Assembly (NCBI RefSeq): GCF_029227915.1
Contig: NC_079882.1
Coordinates: 10,726,001-10,790,000 of the forward strand
Reading direction: 5' to 3'
DNA: 64,000 nt
DNA from: Hydractinia symbiolongicarpus
Lineage: Eukaryota; Cnidaria; Hydrozoa; Anthoathecata; Hydractiniidae
The notes under the pieces were generated by a model. It was not told where the DNA came from. It saw only the letters and a program-made list of their open reading frames with translations, and ran no database searches. Numbering within the stretch: position 1 is the stretch's first letter; every line of letters starts with the position of its first letter. Shown here piece after piece: positions 1 through 14,600 of the stretch. The position numbers and the translations under genes were made by a program.

Positions 1-107
1 TGTTATGCTCACAAAAAGTGTATAGCAGAATAAGGAAATAAAGAAAATATACATCTAACACTAACTATCAGTATACTGAACTTTTAAACAAAACGGTGTC
101 TAAATTT

Positions 108-494
108 CTAAATCATAAAAAACCTTTTCATGATAGCACTCTCACATAATAGGCATTCCAAGTTATTTCTAACAAGCAGCAAGCAATGTTCACAACACAT
201 ATCTCTCTCTGGTATGTACTCAGATCCTCTTGAAACATAGTGCAATTTATCGTAACCGTTCTCTCTCAGATGCAACAATTGTATGTACTTGTGACGGAAA
301 ATTCTTGGCCAGCAACATTGGAAAGTGGTATTCTTAGAATACTTTACAATCATCTGGTTACAATCATCTGACTTTTGCTCCCGCCCTTCCATACTATTAC
401 ATCCAATTCTGAAACCGTAGCACAGCAAAGTACTTTCAGCGTGGAAAGGTATGCATAAAGTCCATAAACTGGGTGAGACGCTTACATCATACAA
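108..494 (-). pseudogene. Cysteine-containing ORF, possible 3' part of a decayed multi-copy element
   Basis: An open frame of 128 codons with several CxxC-like pairs in its second half (CCEHC, CLLC). It lies on the same strand as, and about 560 bp downstream of, the decayed element at 1054-2488. The other element in this window (61987-63805) also ends in a short Cys-rich segment, so this may be the matching end. I recognise no domain and see no convincing splice sites. The stretch 495-1053 between the two holds nothing I can identify. It could equally be a chance ORF. Confidence 0.25.
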
Positions 495-1053
495 CAGCTT
501 GACTTGGAAAGTAGTTTACATTGCTTCTTTAAATCTTGTAAAAGTTCCAAATTGAAATTCTCTACACGTACTGATAGTGAAATAATTTTTCGCAAACATA
601 TGAACTGAAAGTGGATTTGATGCAGCCTTATTTTCATTTGTTCACTCTTCAATTCATTTAAAATAAGTATATTTAATTCTGGGAAATGACAAAGAAAGGC
701 TTCACTCTCATTTCCACGAAAACGAAAAGTGAACTTCTTTCATTCTTAGAACTGCTTTAATTAAACCACTGGATAATTTTTTCGACAAAAAATTACATAC
801 ATAAATTACATGGCAATTGCTGAACGTATAAAATTAACAAATTTTATTAAAGCGTGTGAGGAAGGTATATCTTTAAATGCTTAGTAGGAATTCCATGGAG
901 CAGTTGCCAAACATAGATTGAATAACTTCATGAAGTACGCTTTGTCGATATTGTTCTTCAGATGAAGAGGTGCAGCTTTTGCTTTATCAATATAATGGCC
1001 AACCAAGGGGACTTCTTCTTGTCTACCTTTCAAAACTTTAGATATATAAGATT

Positions 1054-2488
1054 TCAAGTTACTACGTTTCGTTGCACTATTTCCTGTGCATTTAACTTCG
1101 ATTTCTTTTTTTTGCCTTCAACCTTTTTGGCATCACTTATGCGTTTGGGATAGTTAAAGGGCATCCATTTGTCACTTTGCTTGGTTCCATATGTATATTC
1201 AAATTTGGCTGAATTATCTTTATTTACATTTCCGAACGTTAAAAAGTAGTAGGCTGAATTTGTTAGTTCCCCAGCCAAAAAAGGCAACATCTTTATATCG
1301 TTAGGTAATTCACCCAATAAAAATTCAACTTTGTAGGCAACTTCATCAACACAAACTGTGAAAACCTGACTTTCCAAAAACTTCACGTCCGACAACAACT
1401 TGAGAACATAATTGCGTACAACAGTAGTATTTTCCTCAGTATCACCACTAAAAATTAAAAAGTTTTCAGAGCTGCTGCATATCCGATTACCAACATTAAG
1501 AAAAGAGACTAAAATTGACATACCACAAATAGGAGCTCCATCCCCACCAAGAGCAAATACAAACAGAAAAGATTCAAAACATTTTTTTCAAGCATATTGA
1601 ATGTTTTTAGTTTGTCACTCCGTTGACGATTCACTTTTAAATAGAATTTTGCCAATCGTAACAAAAATTCATCATACGATCTATAATTTCTGATTTTGTT
1701 TCATCTCCACATGTTAGAGTTGGATGTATGTCATATATGTTCCTATATCAATGTTATTATTAATAGTTGCTAAATGAGGATACTGAATATAATTAACCAC
1801 TGAATTCTGTTTATTCTGGGAAATTCTATTTGCCTTTCTAATTGCCATGTATTTAGCTTTCCCCATGACATTGTGGCTGTAAAAAACATTGAGAGAACAT
1901 AGTTTATTATCTTCTGAATTGTAAAATTCTTCATTTGCTCTTTTGATGGTAGTTTCCTTTATCTGTTTTACTACAGATTTCGCATTCAATAAACTTTTTG
2001 CAAACATTTTTGAGGGGATTTTCGAACACAATGTGTCAATCATACCAAACATAACCGGCTGAACAGATTCCTTAGACCCTCCGTGAATGGCAGAACAAAC
2101 TTCAAATGTTTCCAGACAACGTGTATCTTTTGCTGATCTATTTAAATCAATAGAAGATGGGAATTTACTTAGCTGTTACCTTTCTGATGCTAAATTTGAC
2201 TTCATAGTCCACTCTATTCTTACTACACTCATAGTTTAGGTGTCTAACACGTTTTCTTTTTCTAGCTAATCTATTTCTTAACTTATCAAGATCCCTTTCA
2301 ATCAAAGTTATCTCACTGCTCAATGCTGCTAATTGTTTTTGTTTTTCCTCGATTAGGTTACTCTTATTTGAGATTTTTAAATCCATAATGTTGATTTTTT
2401 TTCTGTTTGATGTGTATTTTCCTAACTGGGAAAATTTAATGTTTTGTGCCTTTGACTTTCCTTTAGGAGGCATGGCATAGAACAACAA
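1054..2488 (-). pseudogene. Decayed multi-copy invertebrate ORF (transposon-associated type)
   Basis: Three minus-strand open segments (2488-2165, about 2135-1640, about 1600-1054) read as consecutive pieces of one protein separated by stops and frame changes. The N-terminal piece starts MPPKGKSK and has a Lys/Arg-rich coiled-coil-like stretch. The C-terminal piece contains GGDGAPICG, SSENFLIFSG and LPNDIKMLPFLAGELTNSA. From memory, motifs of this type belong to an unnamed protein family present in many copies in cnidarian and other invertebrate genomes, probably spread by transposition; this assignment needs a search. The frame is interrupted (for example near 1640), so this copy is unlikely to make a full protein. 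A short intron near 2180-2135 is possible but not proven. Confidence 0.5.
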
Positions 2489-2581
2489 AATAAAAACATT
2501 TAACTAGCATAAAAATCCAATTTTGTCAATAACTACATACCATACCATATTGGTTGACAACTTTGTACGATGCAGTTATAT

Positions 2582-2995
2582 TTAATGTCTTTGTTGACAG
2601 TTTGTAATGTAAAATACATTTTTTTCATTGTCACATATCATATCACTGACAGCATTGCTTTTAAACTTCTTTTTGAATATTTTATTGATATTAAGGCTAA
2701 GCAAGTTTGATAAATGGAATTTCAATGACCCAAGATGATGAAAAATAATACTAATTTCTTTAATGATACCACTTTTGTCTTTCTTAATAATCAATTCTCT
2801 ACCGTAAGCTGTGCGGAAGTCGCGAATGGCTTTGTAAACAGCTAAAAATATTTCGGAATAGACACTTTCATTAATGACAACTTTGAAGGGATTATACAAA
2901 GTTTGTTTTGCTTGAATTTTTTGATTAAGAGATGTTACAATTGTATCGAACTGAAACTTTATTAAATTGATGATGAGGATATTTTTTTCGTCCAA
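2582..2995 (-). other. Unassigned 137-codon ORF
   Basis: An open frame starting MDEKNILIINL. It is Lys/Ile/Asn-rich and predicted mostly helical, with no signal peptide, obvious membrane segment or known motif. It is on the same strand as, and just upstream of, the decayed element at 1054-2488, so it may be a 5' ORF of that element or a host fragment. I do not recognise it. Confidence 0.25.
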
Positions 2996-3058
2996 CTCTG
3001 ATGAATCAATTAAATCTTACATCATTATACATGATCTAAAAGCATAGGTAATTATAAT

Positions 3059-3518
<460 letters not shown>

Positions 3519-3540
3519 AGAAAAGTTATTATCTGTCATT

Positions 3541-5563
3541 TTAGAAAAAGAAGATAAAAAAGAGAGGATATTTTTATTTACTACCTTAAGTGGATAAAAT
3601 TTGGCGAGTATTTAATGGTGAATGACCAAAGAAATATTTATTTTAACGGAATTTATTTTAGCGAATGACACAAAGAAATGATTTTTTTTGTCTTGAAATG
3701 TTTTAAAAAAAAAAAGAATGAACAAATATATAAACACAAGGTCGTTATATAGCGAAAAAACATTTTTCTTTTCTTAATTAACAAAAAAGTATTTTTTTAA
3801 AAATTGGTGGGGATTTAATTTGACGAACGGTAAATTATGTTAAATTTAGCGAGTATTTAATTTAGCGAATAGTCAGTTATCAGAATTCTGCCAGGTATCA
3901 GACCGCAGAGATTGAAAAAATGAGTTAAAAAGAACTTACATTGTGAAATAATTAAAACCTGATCTTAAAAAGAGAAAATGACAGTTAAGAAAAACCAATT
4001 CCAACTCCTTTTAGATTGTTTATTCCTTAAATATACAAATTAGTGGAAATAGTTTTTCTTATGTGGTCCTTCTTTTATTGCCTGTAAGAATGCGCGCGCA
4101 TATACAGAACTTTGTAAACATTCGCTCATCTATACACAGAACTCTAGCTAGCTACGGTTTAACACATCTATTTTGCCTAAAAACCCTAAATTTTTCCTTG
4201 TTGCTTGTGGATGAATGAAAACTTGCGAAAAAATGCGTAGCTTACTACAATTTTCCCATACTTTCGTTACTTTTTTTACCAAAAAAACTTCAAAATTAAA
4301 AAATGTAAAACAACAGAATTGAAGATTCGTCTTACAACTTGCGTTTTAATGCCTTCAAATAGAAAAATAATACCATTTAATACTATTCTATACCCAACAA
4401 AGTTTGTAACTGGATGGGGGAAATTGAAAGAGGCACTATTTCAAGACAGCTCAAAAGACATTCTATGATGTTAAACATAAGCATGTTTATATTCGATCGA
4501 AAGAAAATTTATTCGACTTTCAAATTCTAGCGCTCCTAAAACCATTAGACACGTTTAAAACCACATACCAGATAAAAGTATGGTACCATGTACCAAAGAT
4601 ATAATACTTACGGTCCTCGACCGTTTTTAAAAACCTACTGGCCGAAAAACGCAGATGCTTTTGATAAGCATTTCTTGGACCGTTTTTACCCGCCGTGAAA
4701 ATGTTAGGGCTGACATTTCGCCAAATATTAATAAGCATTACAACGTACATTAAAAACACCAATAACAATGTCCAATTGCCTGTAACCTTGCCTGTACATT
4801 AAAGGAGAACTAACTACTGTTAACAAGTTGTGCTTAAAATCTTCATTAGAGTGTGCATATGAACTGTATTATTTTTTATAAATGTAAGCTTCGGTTTTAC
4901 AGATATTTAAGGTCAAAGTAGTACCACGATTGCTGCCATTGAAGTGTCAATTTAGTCAGATTTTTAATTCGGTAAATTAATAACTTGTGTGACGTAAGTC
5001 CGTAGTGATGTCTATATAAGACTAGTTATACAAACCTGTGGAGGAGCCGGTTTAAAAGTTATTTAAATTTTTTGTGTTTCTTATCACAAAACTGTTGTTT
5101 ATTTCATTAAGGTTTAAAGGAAAAACGTGTAATAGTTCACCCCACAAACATTTTTAAAAAATATTTGCAATCTGTCAAATATTATAATGGGAGTCAAATA
5201 AAATTGCTGAAGAAAACGGACAGCAATAATAAACAGCGTTAATTGACTGTGATTTACCTGTACAAAAATTTATAATAAATTACCTGTCACAGTAAATTAA
5301 AAATAGGGGCTTAATAAGAAAATTTTAGGACACAACTTTTGTATTGATATAATGTATCCTTATACCATAAGATAATTTTACCACTATATTTTGAAAACAA
5401 AAACAAAACACTAATAAAAACATTTGAGATTAAAAAAGGCATAGGGGTAAGTACGTCCAGCCTCAGCTGAAATTTAAAGGTTCTTATAAAAAAAGAACTG
5501 TGTGTATATTTTCTTTTTGGTGATTGAAATAGTATACATTTCCATTGCTGTTTTTATATTTAG
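3541..5563. other. Gene-free stretch between the AT tract and the receptor exons
   Basis: AT-rich DNA with diverged repeats of a phrase like 'tttagcgagtatttaatttagcgaat' (about 3600-3660 and 3840-3875). No ORF with coding character was found. I looked here for a signal-peptide exon ending in splice phase 1 for the downstream receptor and did not find one. One short candidate at 4861 would create a stop at the junction. Confidence 0.6.
5013..5020 (+). promoter_or_regulatory. TATA-box-like TATATAAG upstream of the receptor exons
   Basis: TATATAAG sits in less AT-monotonous sequence about 540 bp before the first exon I can join. No ATG-containing first exon follows it, so it may be a chance match in AT-rich DNA or an internal promoter. 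Weak evidence. Confidence 0.2.
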
Positions 5564-5677
5564 AATTGTTTTACCATGATACGAAGTGTAAAAATGGTTT
5601 TAGTTTGACGTTATCAATGGAACCATGTGCTTGTTATGATCAAACATTACGTCACCAGACACCCAGTTGTGAAAATG
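5564..5677 (+). CDS. Receptor exon 1 (first visible), short Cys-rich segment
   Basis: Acceptor TTTATATTTAG and donor ATG|GTAAATG bound a 114 bp phase 1-1 exon with four cysteines (KCKNG, PCACYDQ, SCEN). Its phase matches the following LamG exon exactly. It begins mid-codon, so it is not the first coding exon. The fold is unknown; an EGF-like or disulphide-knot fragment is possible. This is the least certain exon of the gene. Confidence 0.6.
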
Positions 5678-8600
5678 GTAAATGACAACTTTCTAAATTA
5701 TTGTTCTTCGTAACCATAAAAGTTAAGACGATACTTTAAAGTTTTCGTAATTCTGTATGCATATATTATAGCAAAACTTTTAAAATAGTTGCAACTACCA
5801 TTCTATTTTTTGGGAAAATATAGTTTTAAACCATTTAAAATTCCTGTTATTTCAATGATATTCAGTGCATCCAAATCTTGTAACGAACTTTCTGGTTTGA
5901 TTTCCTATTAAGTTGAAATTAGCAACTTACGTGATTATGCTTTCCATGACAAAATTAAAACTTTGCGTTACTGGATAAGCACTGTAATAGTAACTTAAAA
6001 AGTTAAACCAAACAAAATTGTAATTTCAGGTAAAACACTGCACTTTTAACTTCTACGTTTAGCATTTGTTGGAGGTATTTTCAAAGATGCTCTTGTGTAC
6101 ATTCCATTTGACTATGAAACAGCAACACAGTCTGACAAAGGTGAATTCAGATTAACTTATCAAAGTAATGGTTATATTCGCTTGAAACCAGGACCAATGG
6201 ATTATGCAGCTTGTGTAGATAAACGGTTTTCCAACATTGGTTCTGTTGCAACTCCATGTTCCGGTGATTTTTCCACCTGCACAGAAAAATATGTGATTGG
6301 ATTTTGGTTTTATGTTTCTCATCGAGTAAATGAAATAGGACAACAAAAAGTGTTTCAATTTGGTGATATATCTATGCAGGTAACATCAAGCGAAGAAACC
6401 ATTGCTACTAAGACTAACATTCAATGGAATGGCAATATTTGCTGTTCTACAACATTACCATTAAACTCATGGATTTATGTAAACGTAGAACTAAATTCTA
6501 CACATTTAAGCATATTTTTAAATGGTGCTCCTGTTGCTAACAATGGAAATTGCAACTACCCATTTGGAAGTAACTCTGCTATAATGAAATTATCAATTGG
6601 ATCATACAGTTGTATTGATGAATTTTCAATCTTTTCATATCCCAATTCAAATTCCCGTACAGAAGTTACTTACAATTGGTACTTGTATGGTATGTGATTA
6701 TGCATGTTAAATTTTGCCTGAAAACTAATTTGATTCACGCAAATTAATAATAATTATGAATTATTGTAGTTTAGATTTTTGACATGCTTTAACTTTTTTT
6801 TATTATTTAGTTGTTTATTAATGTAAACTTATGTTACATATACTAGGAAGCACCAGCGACTACCGCAAGTATGTACAAATTAAGTTCATTGTTTCATCCA
6901 AAGATTTTTATCAACCTAATGAGGAAGAAAATTCTGAGGAAGACGATTTCATACATCAAACTGTAGACCTTATGGTGTGTTCACAATAAATTATATTTTT
7001 TGTTTGTTTTTTTGTGTATGTGTTAGTTACAATGGTCTTTTTAGTAGACAAGAAAAAAGAAATATGCTCCCTTTGCAATAATTTAGTTTAAAATATTGCT
7101 AAAAGTCTTTGATAATACCTGTTAGTACATTCGGTCAGAGGAACTGCAGTACTTGATCTTTAGCAAGTTAAGGTGTCCTACATGTCGGGTCCGCAGTGTT
7201 GGCAACGTCACACTGTTACCCAGCTATCAAATAACAAGGTAGAAAAAACTGGCTTGGGGTGGTTTGTGTCACTGATAAAATGGTAAAATGTGTTGAGTTT
7301 AGAAGTCAGGTAGAGAGAAGCTTTAAAAAGATTTGTCGAAGGTGGGAAGACAAGGTGGGAAGATAGTGATGGATATGGAGGAGTGGGCATATTTTTGGCA
7401 GAGAAATAATGAGTAAAAGACTGAATAGTGTTAATAGTCGTACTAGAGTGATTAGTTTTTTTATAGTTAGAGAATTGTCACTTTTGTTTCAATTTATTCT
7501 TTTCTGTGTGGCCTCAGTAAATCTGTATTCACATATGGAAATTTTCACGTAATGGCTGGTCTTCATTCATTCTTTTAGTTTCTTTAAAATCTTTACGTAC
7601 ATGTGACATGTTTAACGAAAAGTACATAAACCCTTCCAAAGTTTTGTTCGTGTTTAGGTAGCTTTTACAAACCAAAATTTGTGTTCTTAAAAAAGTGAGT
7701 CAGAAAAAGGAAAATATGGAAAAACTTGCGCAATTTCATTCGGTTCTGTTTTTAAATGCCTAAAATTTAAAATCTCAATCAAAACAAAAACAAAATCTAA
7801 AATGTCTTTGTATAACAGAGATAACCTCTTTCGACTGTTTTTTTTGACATGCTGTTCTTTTCGACAACAGGACTACATTCTGAATTCGCCAGAAGCCTCG
7901 CCAAATAATTTTCTACAAAAGCTAAGGAGCTTGGAAAAGTTCTCCAAAAGCTAAGGATCTTGGAAAAGTTACAATACATTGCACTCTGAATTCGCCAGAA
8001 GGCTCGCCAAATAATTTTCTCCAAAAGCTAAGGAGCTTGGAAAAGTTACGATACATTGCACGCAGCACTTTGCTGCTATTTTGAATAAACCGAAAACTAA
8101 AAGTCAAGAAGAAGTGAACTAAAGTCTATGTAACGTTAACAAAACCTCACATAAGGAGAGATTTCTACGTAAAATTTCCTGTAAGCATTTACGTAAAAAA
8201 ATGCGTACATGTTGCTGCTTGAATCCTGCTAAAAGAACACAAAATTAAGTCTAATGATAGTTTATAATGGTCACATCTAAATGCCGAGACAGTGAACTTG
8301 TCATGGTAGGTGGTGACTTCATTGGTCAGGTCATGCCTGAGAAAATGGTAGCTATGAAAGATTAAAGTTAATAAAGTAATTTTTATGTGTACTAATTTTT
8401 CTGCATCTGAAGAAAAATCTCACATAAAGAGAGATTTCTTACGCAAAATTTCCCGTTAGCCCTCACGTAAAAATCCTGTACATAAATTTGCATCAGAAAA
8501 ATGTATTAACTCTTGAACAATAGTTCAAGTATATTAATTTCCGCCCAAGTTTAAATTCTTTCGCAAATAAAATGTTTCTTTTATGTAAACTTATATATTG

Positions 8601-11600
8601 TTACTAAAATGCGCAAAAAAATTAGTGCAAATAAGCTAAAGTTTATAAACAAAAGTGATCTGTTTTTTCCCTTACAGATTTAAAAAAAGCTTTTATTAGA
8701 TATTTTGTGGTGGGTACGACCAGTGTTCATAATGGAAAAACAAACCTCTACTTCTTAACACTTTTGATATGCTTTTTTGCCAGAAACAGGGAACTTACAA
8801 CAAAAAATTTATCAATCATGTATTGTCTGCATAAGTAGTGTAATGGTATTCCACGAAGGTGAGAAGTTGACATTCTGTTTATATCTAGTTGTGCTAAAGA
8901 TGATTATAGATAACGAAGTATTTTTAAATTTAATAATGTACCTCAGCGACTTGTGGGAGATAATAGTGGGAGTAAGAGGGGTGTGGGGTGCCATTTGCAG
9001 GGTAGGTTTTGCATGGGGAAAGTTCCAAGGTAGGAAGTCATTGATAGTGAAGCAAGAATAGCTTCACTATTTAGAAAGGCATAATATGAGAATGGTTAGG
9101 TAGATGTGTAAAACACCAGTTTAAGAGACACAAGAAGTTCAGATGAGGTATAAGCATTCGAGATTCAATTCAGATAAAAATGTTAAGTTAGTTAACTAAT
9201 GGGAGAAGATGATGAAAAATAATCAGGTAAGATGGTGTAGAGGCGGTAATGGAGTAGCCAAGCAGGGAGTGGCCAAGCCCATTACCGAAAGGGACTTATC
9301 AAGAGGTAATAAGGATATACTTGCTGCAGAGGAATTCTAATTTAGACCAAACACAGTTCACATCGTATTGAAGAAAGGTCATTAATATACCCAGCCCAAC
9401 TCATGCTAGCATTAGAAAATTGTATTTTATTTAAATATTGAATGTTTCTTTCGTAAAAATAGTGATTGTAATTTTTTTCGTGTTTCAGTTAAAGGACTTC
9501 TTTCGTCAAATGAAAGACAATAGAATGAAATATATTGGTTCTAAGCCAATTGATATATTGAGGTGAGTGTTAAAAGTTTTTTTTAATATTTTTTTTCTGC
9601 TTCTATAAGCTTAAAAAGCATGAACGTTGTAGTTGGGTGAATATCCTCTTTGCTTTAGCTACCAATAATTGTAATAGCAAACATTGTCTTTTTAAGTAGC
9701 TTTTATAAATACTATATTTTGTAAATCCGTATTTTACTTTGAAAATCTACCACCAAATGATTTGTTTTCATTTGGACAATATTTAGAATTGAACCTCCTA
9801 AAACCAAAGTTTTCCTACTGGTTTCAATATCATACCTACCATATCAACTTGAAAATGCATTTTACACAATACCAATTCATCATTATGAACATAATGGCAG
9901 AGAATACTTTATCGAGAGAGAGTACGATGAAGCATCAACTATTGGAGGTAAAATCTTTTCTACATGTTTCGGTATATTAAAAGTGATATATATTTTACGG
10001 AAATACAGAAATTGGTTTTGACATTGTACTTTAATTCAATTACTAGAATATTTTTTTCTTTTGTTGAAATTTTCTTGTATAACAGTATAATTATGCTATA
10101 ATATATGCTAGCAAAAGCATACAACTTCTCTTTTGAACCATTTATGGGAAAACAACTTTAAACTTCAATTAACCACATAATAAACAACTTTTAGCGTCAA
10201 TTACTGAAAATAGTAAACAGCTCTAGAATTTTCAAGCATTAAAGTTGTTTATAAAAAAGTGTGTAAATGCGACGTTGTCATTTTCATATATTTAGTGCTG
10301 CCTACACCAGTAAATTTCACAGCTAAACCACTGAACTCATCTACTGTTAGGCTTCATATAAATAACCATGTTGAAGACGAAAGATATCATCTTGGTTTTT
10401 TTGTAAACATTACCAGCTATTTCGTAGTACATTCTTCGTCATTCCATCTTACATTTTGGAAATATTTTTATACTGGCCGATTATATCTCTACCTTGTCAA
10501 CCTTTCGCCATACAAGAAATACGAAATCACTTTATGGTCTTTAACCCACCAAGGGCTTGGACCGAGAGGAAAGCGGATTGTATACACACATATTGATGGT
10601 ATGTCATTATTTATGTTGCATTTTAAAATGTGAAAATATGTTTCTGTTGTTTTGTTATGCTATAGAAAATCTTATGTTCTCATTAATAAGATTCTAAAAT
10701 GAAGACGGATATTAGTTCTTTTCTAAGACAAATTTAGGTTTCTGTACACTTTCTTGCAAATTCGACCATAAACAACACCTGTAAATTCTATTGTCCCAAA
10801 CTGTGAAGCTAATGCATGAAAGTTCATTTGTCATCTGTGTCTGTAGATCTCGTGAACAAAGTAGAACTATTTATAATAGCAAATTATGAATCTGTTGATT
10901 TCGGTTTGCATCTTATTAACAAGCGAGCTTTTAAGATATGATCCATATACTGCAAATAGAGACGTAATTCACATTTTGTTGTGTTGTCATACTTGCATAA
11001 CCATTTGCAATTTGAGTGGCATACAGACAAGTGCATGGCTAAAAAACTAAGTTCGGAAAGTTTAAACATCTATTGTAAGACCTTTATGTCAAAAAAATTT
11101 GGAAAATTCGCCTAACCCTTTTATTAGATACACAATAAAATTTCTATATTGCTGCTACCACCTGGACTACAAAAAGTTTCTGTGTAGAGGTTCTGTTTAA
11201 ACTGGCTTATATTGCTCCAGGGGGTTCTGGTATAATGAACTTAACCGCAAAGTGTGTCAAGAGGCTGATTTAGGGGGGAAAACCCTACCTAAAAACTATA
11301 AAAATAAAACAGACTTGTTACTTCAGGGGGAAAAAACCCTACCTAAAAACTTTAAAAATAAAACAGACTTGTTACTTCACAAAAGCTTTGAGATTTTGCT
11401 TTGTCAAAACATTGCATTCAATAAAAAGATAGAAGAATTTCTTACAATGTTTTATTAAAACTAGGACCTTGATGTGAAATAAACCTACCGAGGAGTGTCT
11501 ACCATTTTTTTTGCATTTTGTTTTAGTCGTTGTTTTCGTAAGATATAATATAGATGATTTAAATTTGTCAAAAAACAAGACACTTTACACCCATTAGGTG

Positions 11601-14600
11601 GCGGTGTTGGAAGTTCTGGTGTTAGTATTTTAGCATGTTTACATGAATAACATCTTGTAAGAAAACCTATTTTCGTTAGTTTTATTTGTTCTGGTATCTC
11701 TTTAGTTAATGTGATGCCACCCCAAAATGTCCAGGCACATAACACTAGTCACACGTCAATTATGGTTGGGTGGGCGTTGTACGATAATGGAACGTATTGG
11801 AACAGCAACACTATGAACTTTAGAATTTATTGGAAAAGAACTAATTTGACCCTAAGAAGTTCTCAGTACAATTTGTTATCATGGAATTACACAGATGTAC
11901 ATTCCACTTTCAAAACATTTTCTGAGTTAAATTATGGTCCTGATGTTATAACCTCATATGAAATAACAGGTTTAGAATCTTTTACTAATTATACCATATT
12001 GGTTGCAACAGTAAACCCAGCTGGAGTTGGTGCTTTTGCTGTGACCTACTGTAGATCTAGTCAGTGGTGTAAGTATCTTGTTTTCTATAAAGGTTATATT
12101 GGAAGTTTTTAGTCACAGTTATACGGTTGTTACTTTGTCGTGTTACGACTTTACTACCTTAGGGCATACATTTTAGTGAGAACTAATTTTGGCATTATTG
12201 ATATTTGCAGCTTGGCAAATGAAAAATAAACTATGTTTGATTTGTCAAGAATTAAATGTGCGAATAGAAATTAAAATAATTTTGTAAAAAAAATGCGCGA
12301 ATCTCGTGAAAGTTTAATTTTGTGCGATTTCAAGAGAATTATTGTTTGTTTATCATAAATTTACAGGTATAATGTTCTAATAAGTAAACCTAAAATTGGA
12401 GTAAATTGGAGTTCAATTATTTTATAGTTACTTATGTTTCTTATAGTGCCAGAAGAAGCACCAAACTTATTTTTGGTAGATTTAATATCTCCTGGCGTTG
12501 TACTCATACAATTCAATTACACAGAAGACATTGAAATTTTTAACTCATGGAAAATGTCTGGCTATAACTTGACAATTGAACCATTATATCCAAGTTTGTC
12601 TCAATCAGTAGCTGTCACTTTATTGGTACCATACAAACAAAATATGTTTAATTCAACTGTCCTCGATTATTTTAACTTGTTCAAAGTAACTGCATCTGCT
12701 TTTAATGAGATTGGAAATGGGCCTAAAGCTCAAATTTGTTTTGCTACAGGACAATTTGGTAAGATGTTGTTTTTCGAAAAACTGAGTTACGTGGTTATGT
12801 GGTTTTAATTATGTTTGCCATTGTCATTGTTTTTATTGTTTTGTGCTATTTTCTTATTAGTGCCAAATCATTACCCAACTATTTCCAAGCTGATAAACAA
12901 AACACACAATTCCCTAAATATAGAATTGGGTCAAGTTCCTCTCAAGAACGAGAACGGTATAATCACCCATTATCTGATTAACTACAGATCAGCTGATTGG
13001 GAAAGTCTTTTTGTTAACGTAACAAAAAATCTCACTCATACTTCAGATGACTGGAGTTATTGGACACAAATGTCTAATGGTAATATTTCATGTTCTATTG
13101 AGCCACAACCAAATTCCTCGAAAGTAGTTGATTTCAATTTTACTGGTCTGTATCCCTTTACAAATTACGAATTTCATTTTGAATCTTGCACCGTAGTAAA
13201 TTGCTCTAACATACAACATAGTGTTGTGTTTCGAACAGCTGAGACATATCCCTCGTGTGCGCCTAACTTCACAGTGTGGAATACGTCATCGTCATCTCTG
13301 TTTATTACAATCGATCCGCTTGGACATTTTTGTATGAATGGTATTTTAAAGTTTTATCATGTCGTTTTTCTGGAGAGTGAGTTGTATGGAGAGAGTATTT
13401 ATAATTTATTACTTAATGATATTCCAAAAGAAAATGTGGCAGATTTGACTGCAAATACGCATACTGCAACAGGATTAAAGAAATATTGGAATTACACTGC
13501 TGTTGTGTATGTTGAGAACAGTATTGGTAATGGGCCACACAGTTTTAAATGGGCTGTGACTGCTCAAGATGGTAAGCTAATCCGAACTATTTTTTTTTAT
13601 CTTTTAACGTTACTTCCTTTTTCACTTATTTTTATTGGGTAAAGTTTACAGCCTGTAATTATTTCTATTTTTTGGTAGCTCCTGATGGCCCACCTACGAA
13701 CATATCCGGATATGCAAACAGTAGCAGTTCGATCATCTTAAATGTCACCTTACCTAAACGAGAACACAGAAATGGCATCATCCGTGGTTATAAGGTTCAT
13801 CTTTTGAATTTGGGTAACTTAACAGCGCATGAGTTGGTGTTTGACGTTATTGAAGAACCAGCATCCATATTAGTAGTGGAAAGTTTGAATTTTTTTACCT
13901 CGTATGAGATCAAAGTGAGAGCATATACAAAAATAGGTGACGGACCTTACACGTCTGATGCACCATTTTTATTTTTTCTCATACTAAAAACATTTGAGGA
14001 CGGTACGTATATTTATTTGTTACTTCAAATGTGCGAATTCTTAACTTTGTATTTTTTGGTTTGAAAATTTCGAAAACATAAACCCTTCTTTTAAAACAGT
14101 GCTTTCATTTTAGTTCCTACTGCTCCACCTTCAAATGTTAATGTCACATCATTAACTTCGGACAGTGTGACTGTTACATGGCAAAAAGTTCCAGGTGACT
14201 TTCAAAATGGTATTTTAAACTCGTTCCAGTTAGAAATATCTGGGATATTGGCGAATAATACGTTACATACTCTTCGACCACCTAACATCAGTTTTTTGGA
14301 TTACCTGGATGATTACAGAAGTTCCATTTCTGGTTTGTTTCCAAATACACAATATAATGTATCTGTACAAGGATGCACCACCCCCGGATGTGGAATGAGA
14401 GGTTGGTTACAGTTTACTACAGATGAAATGGGTAAGTTAACAAAAGATATTTATAGATTCTGGTTTGTAATTGAAATTTAGCTTGGCATGTATTTTGACA
14501 ATATTTATTTATTTTTATGTAGCACCCATTGGAAAAATACAGTTTCTCCAACAAATAAATATGGACATAAAAGAGAGCTTGCATTTCAATTGGTCTGATA

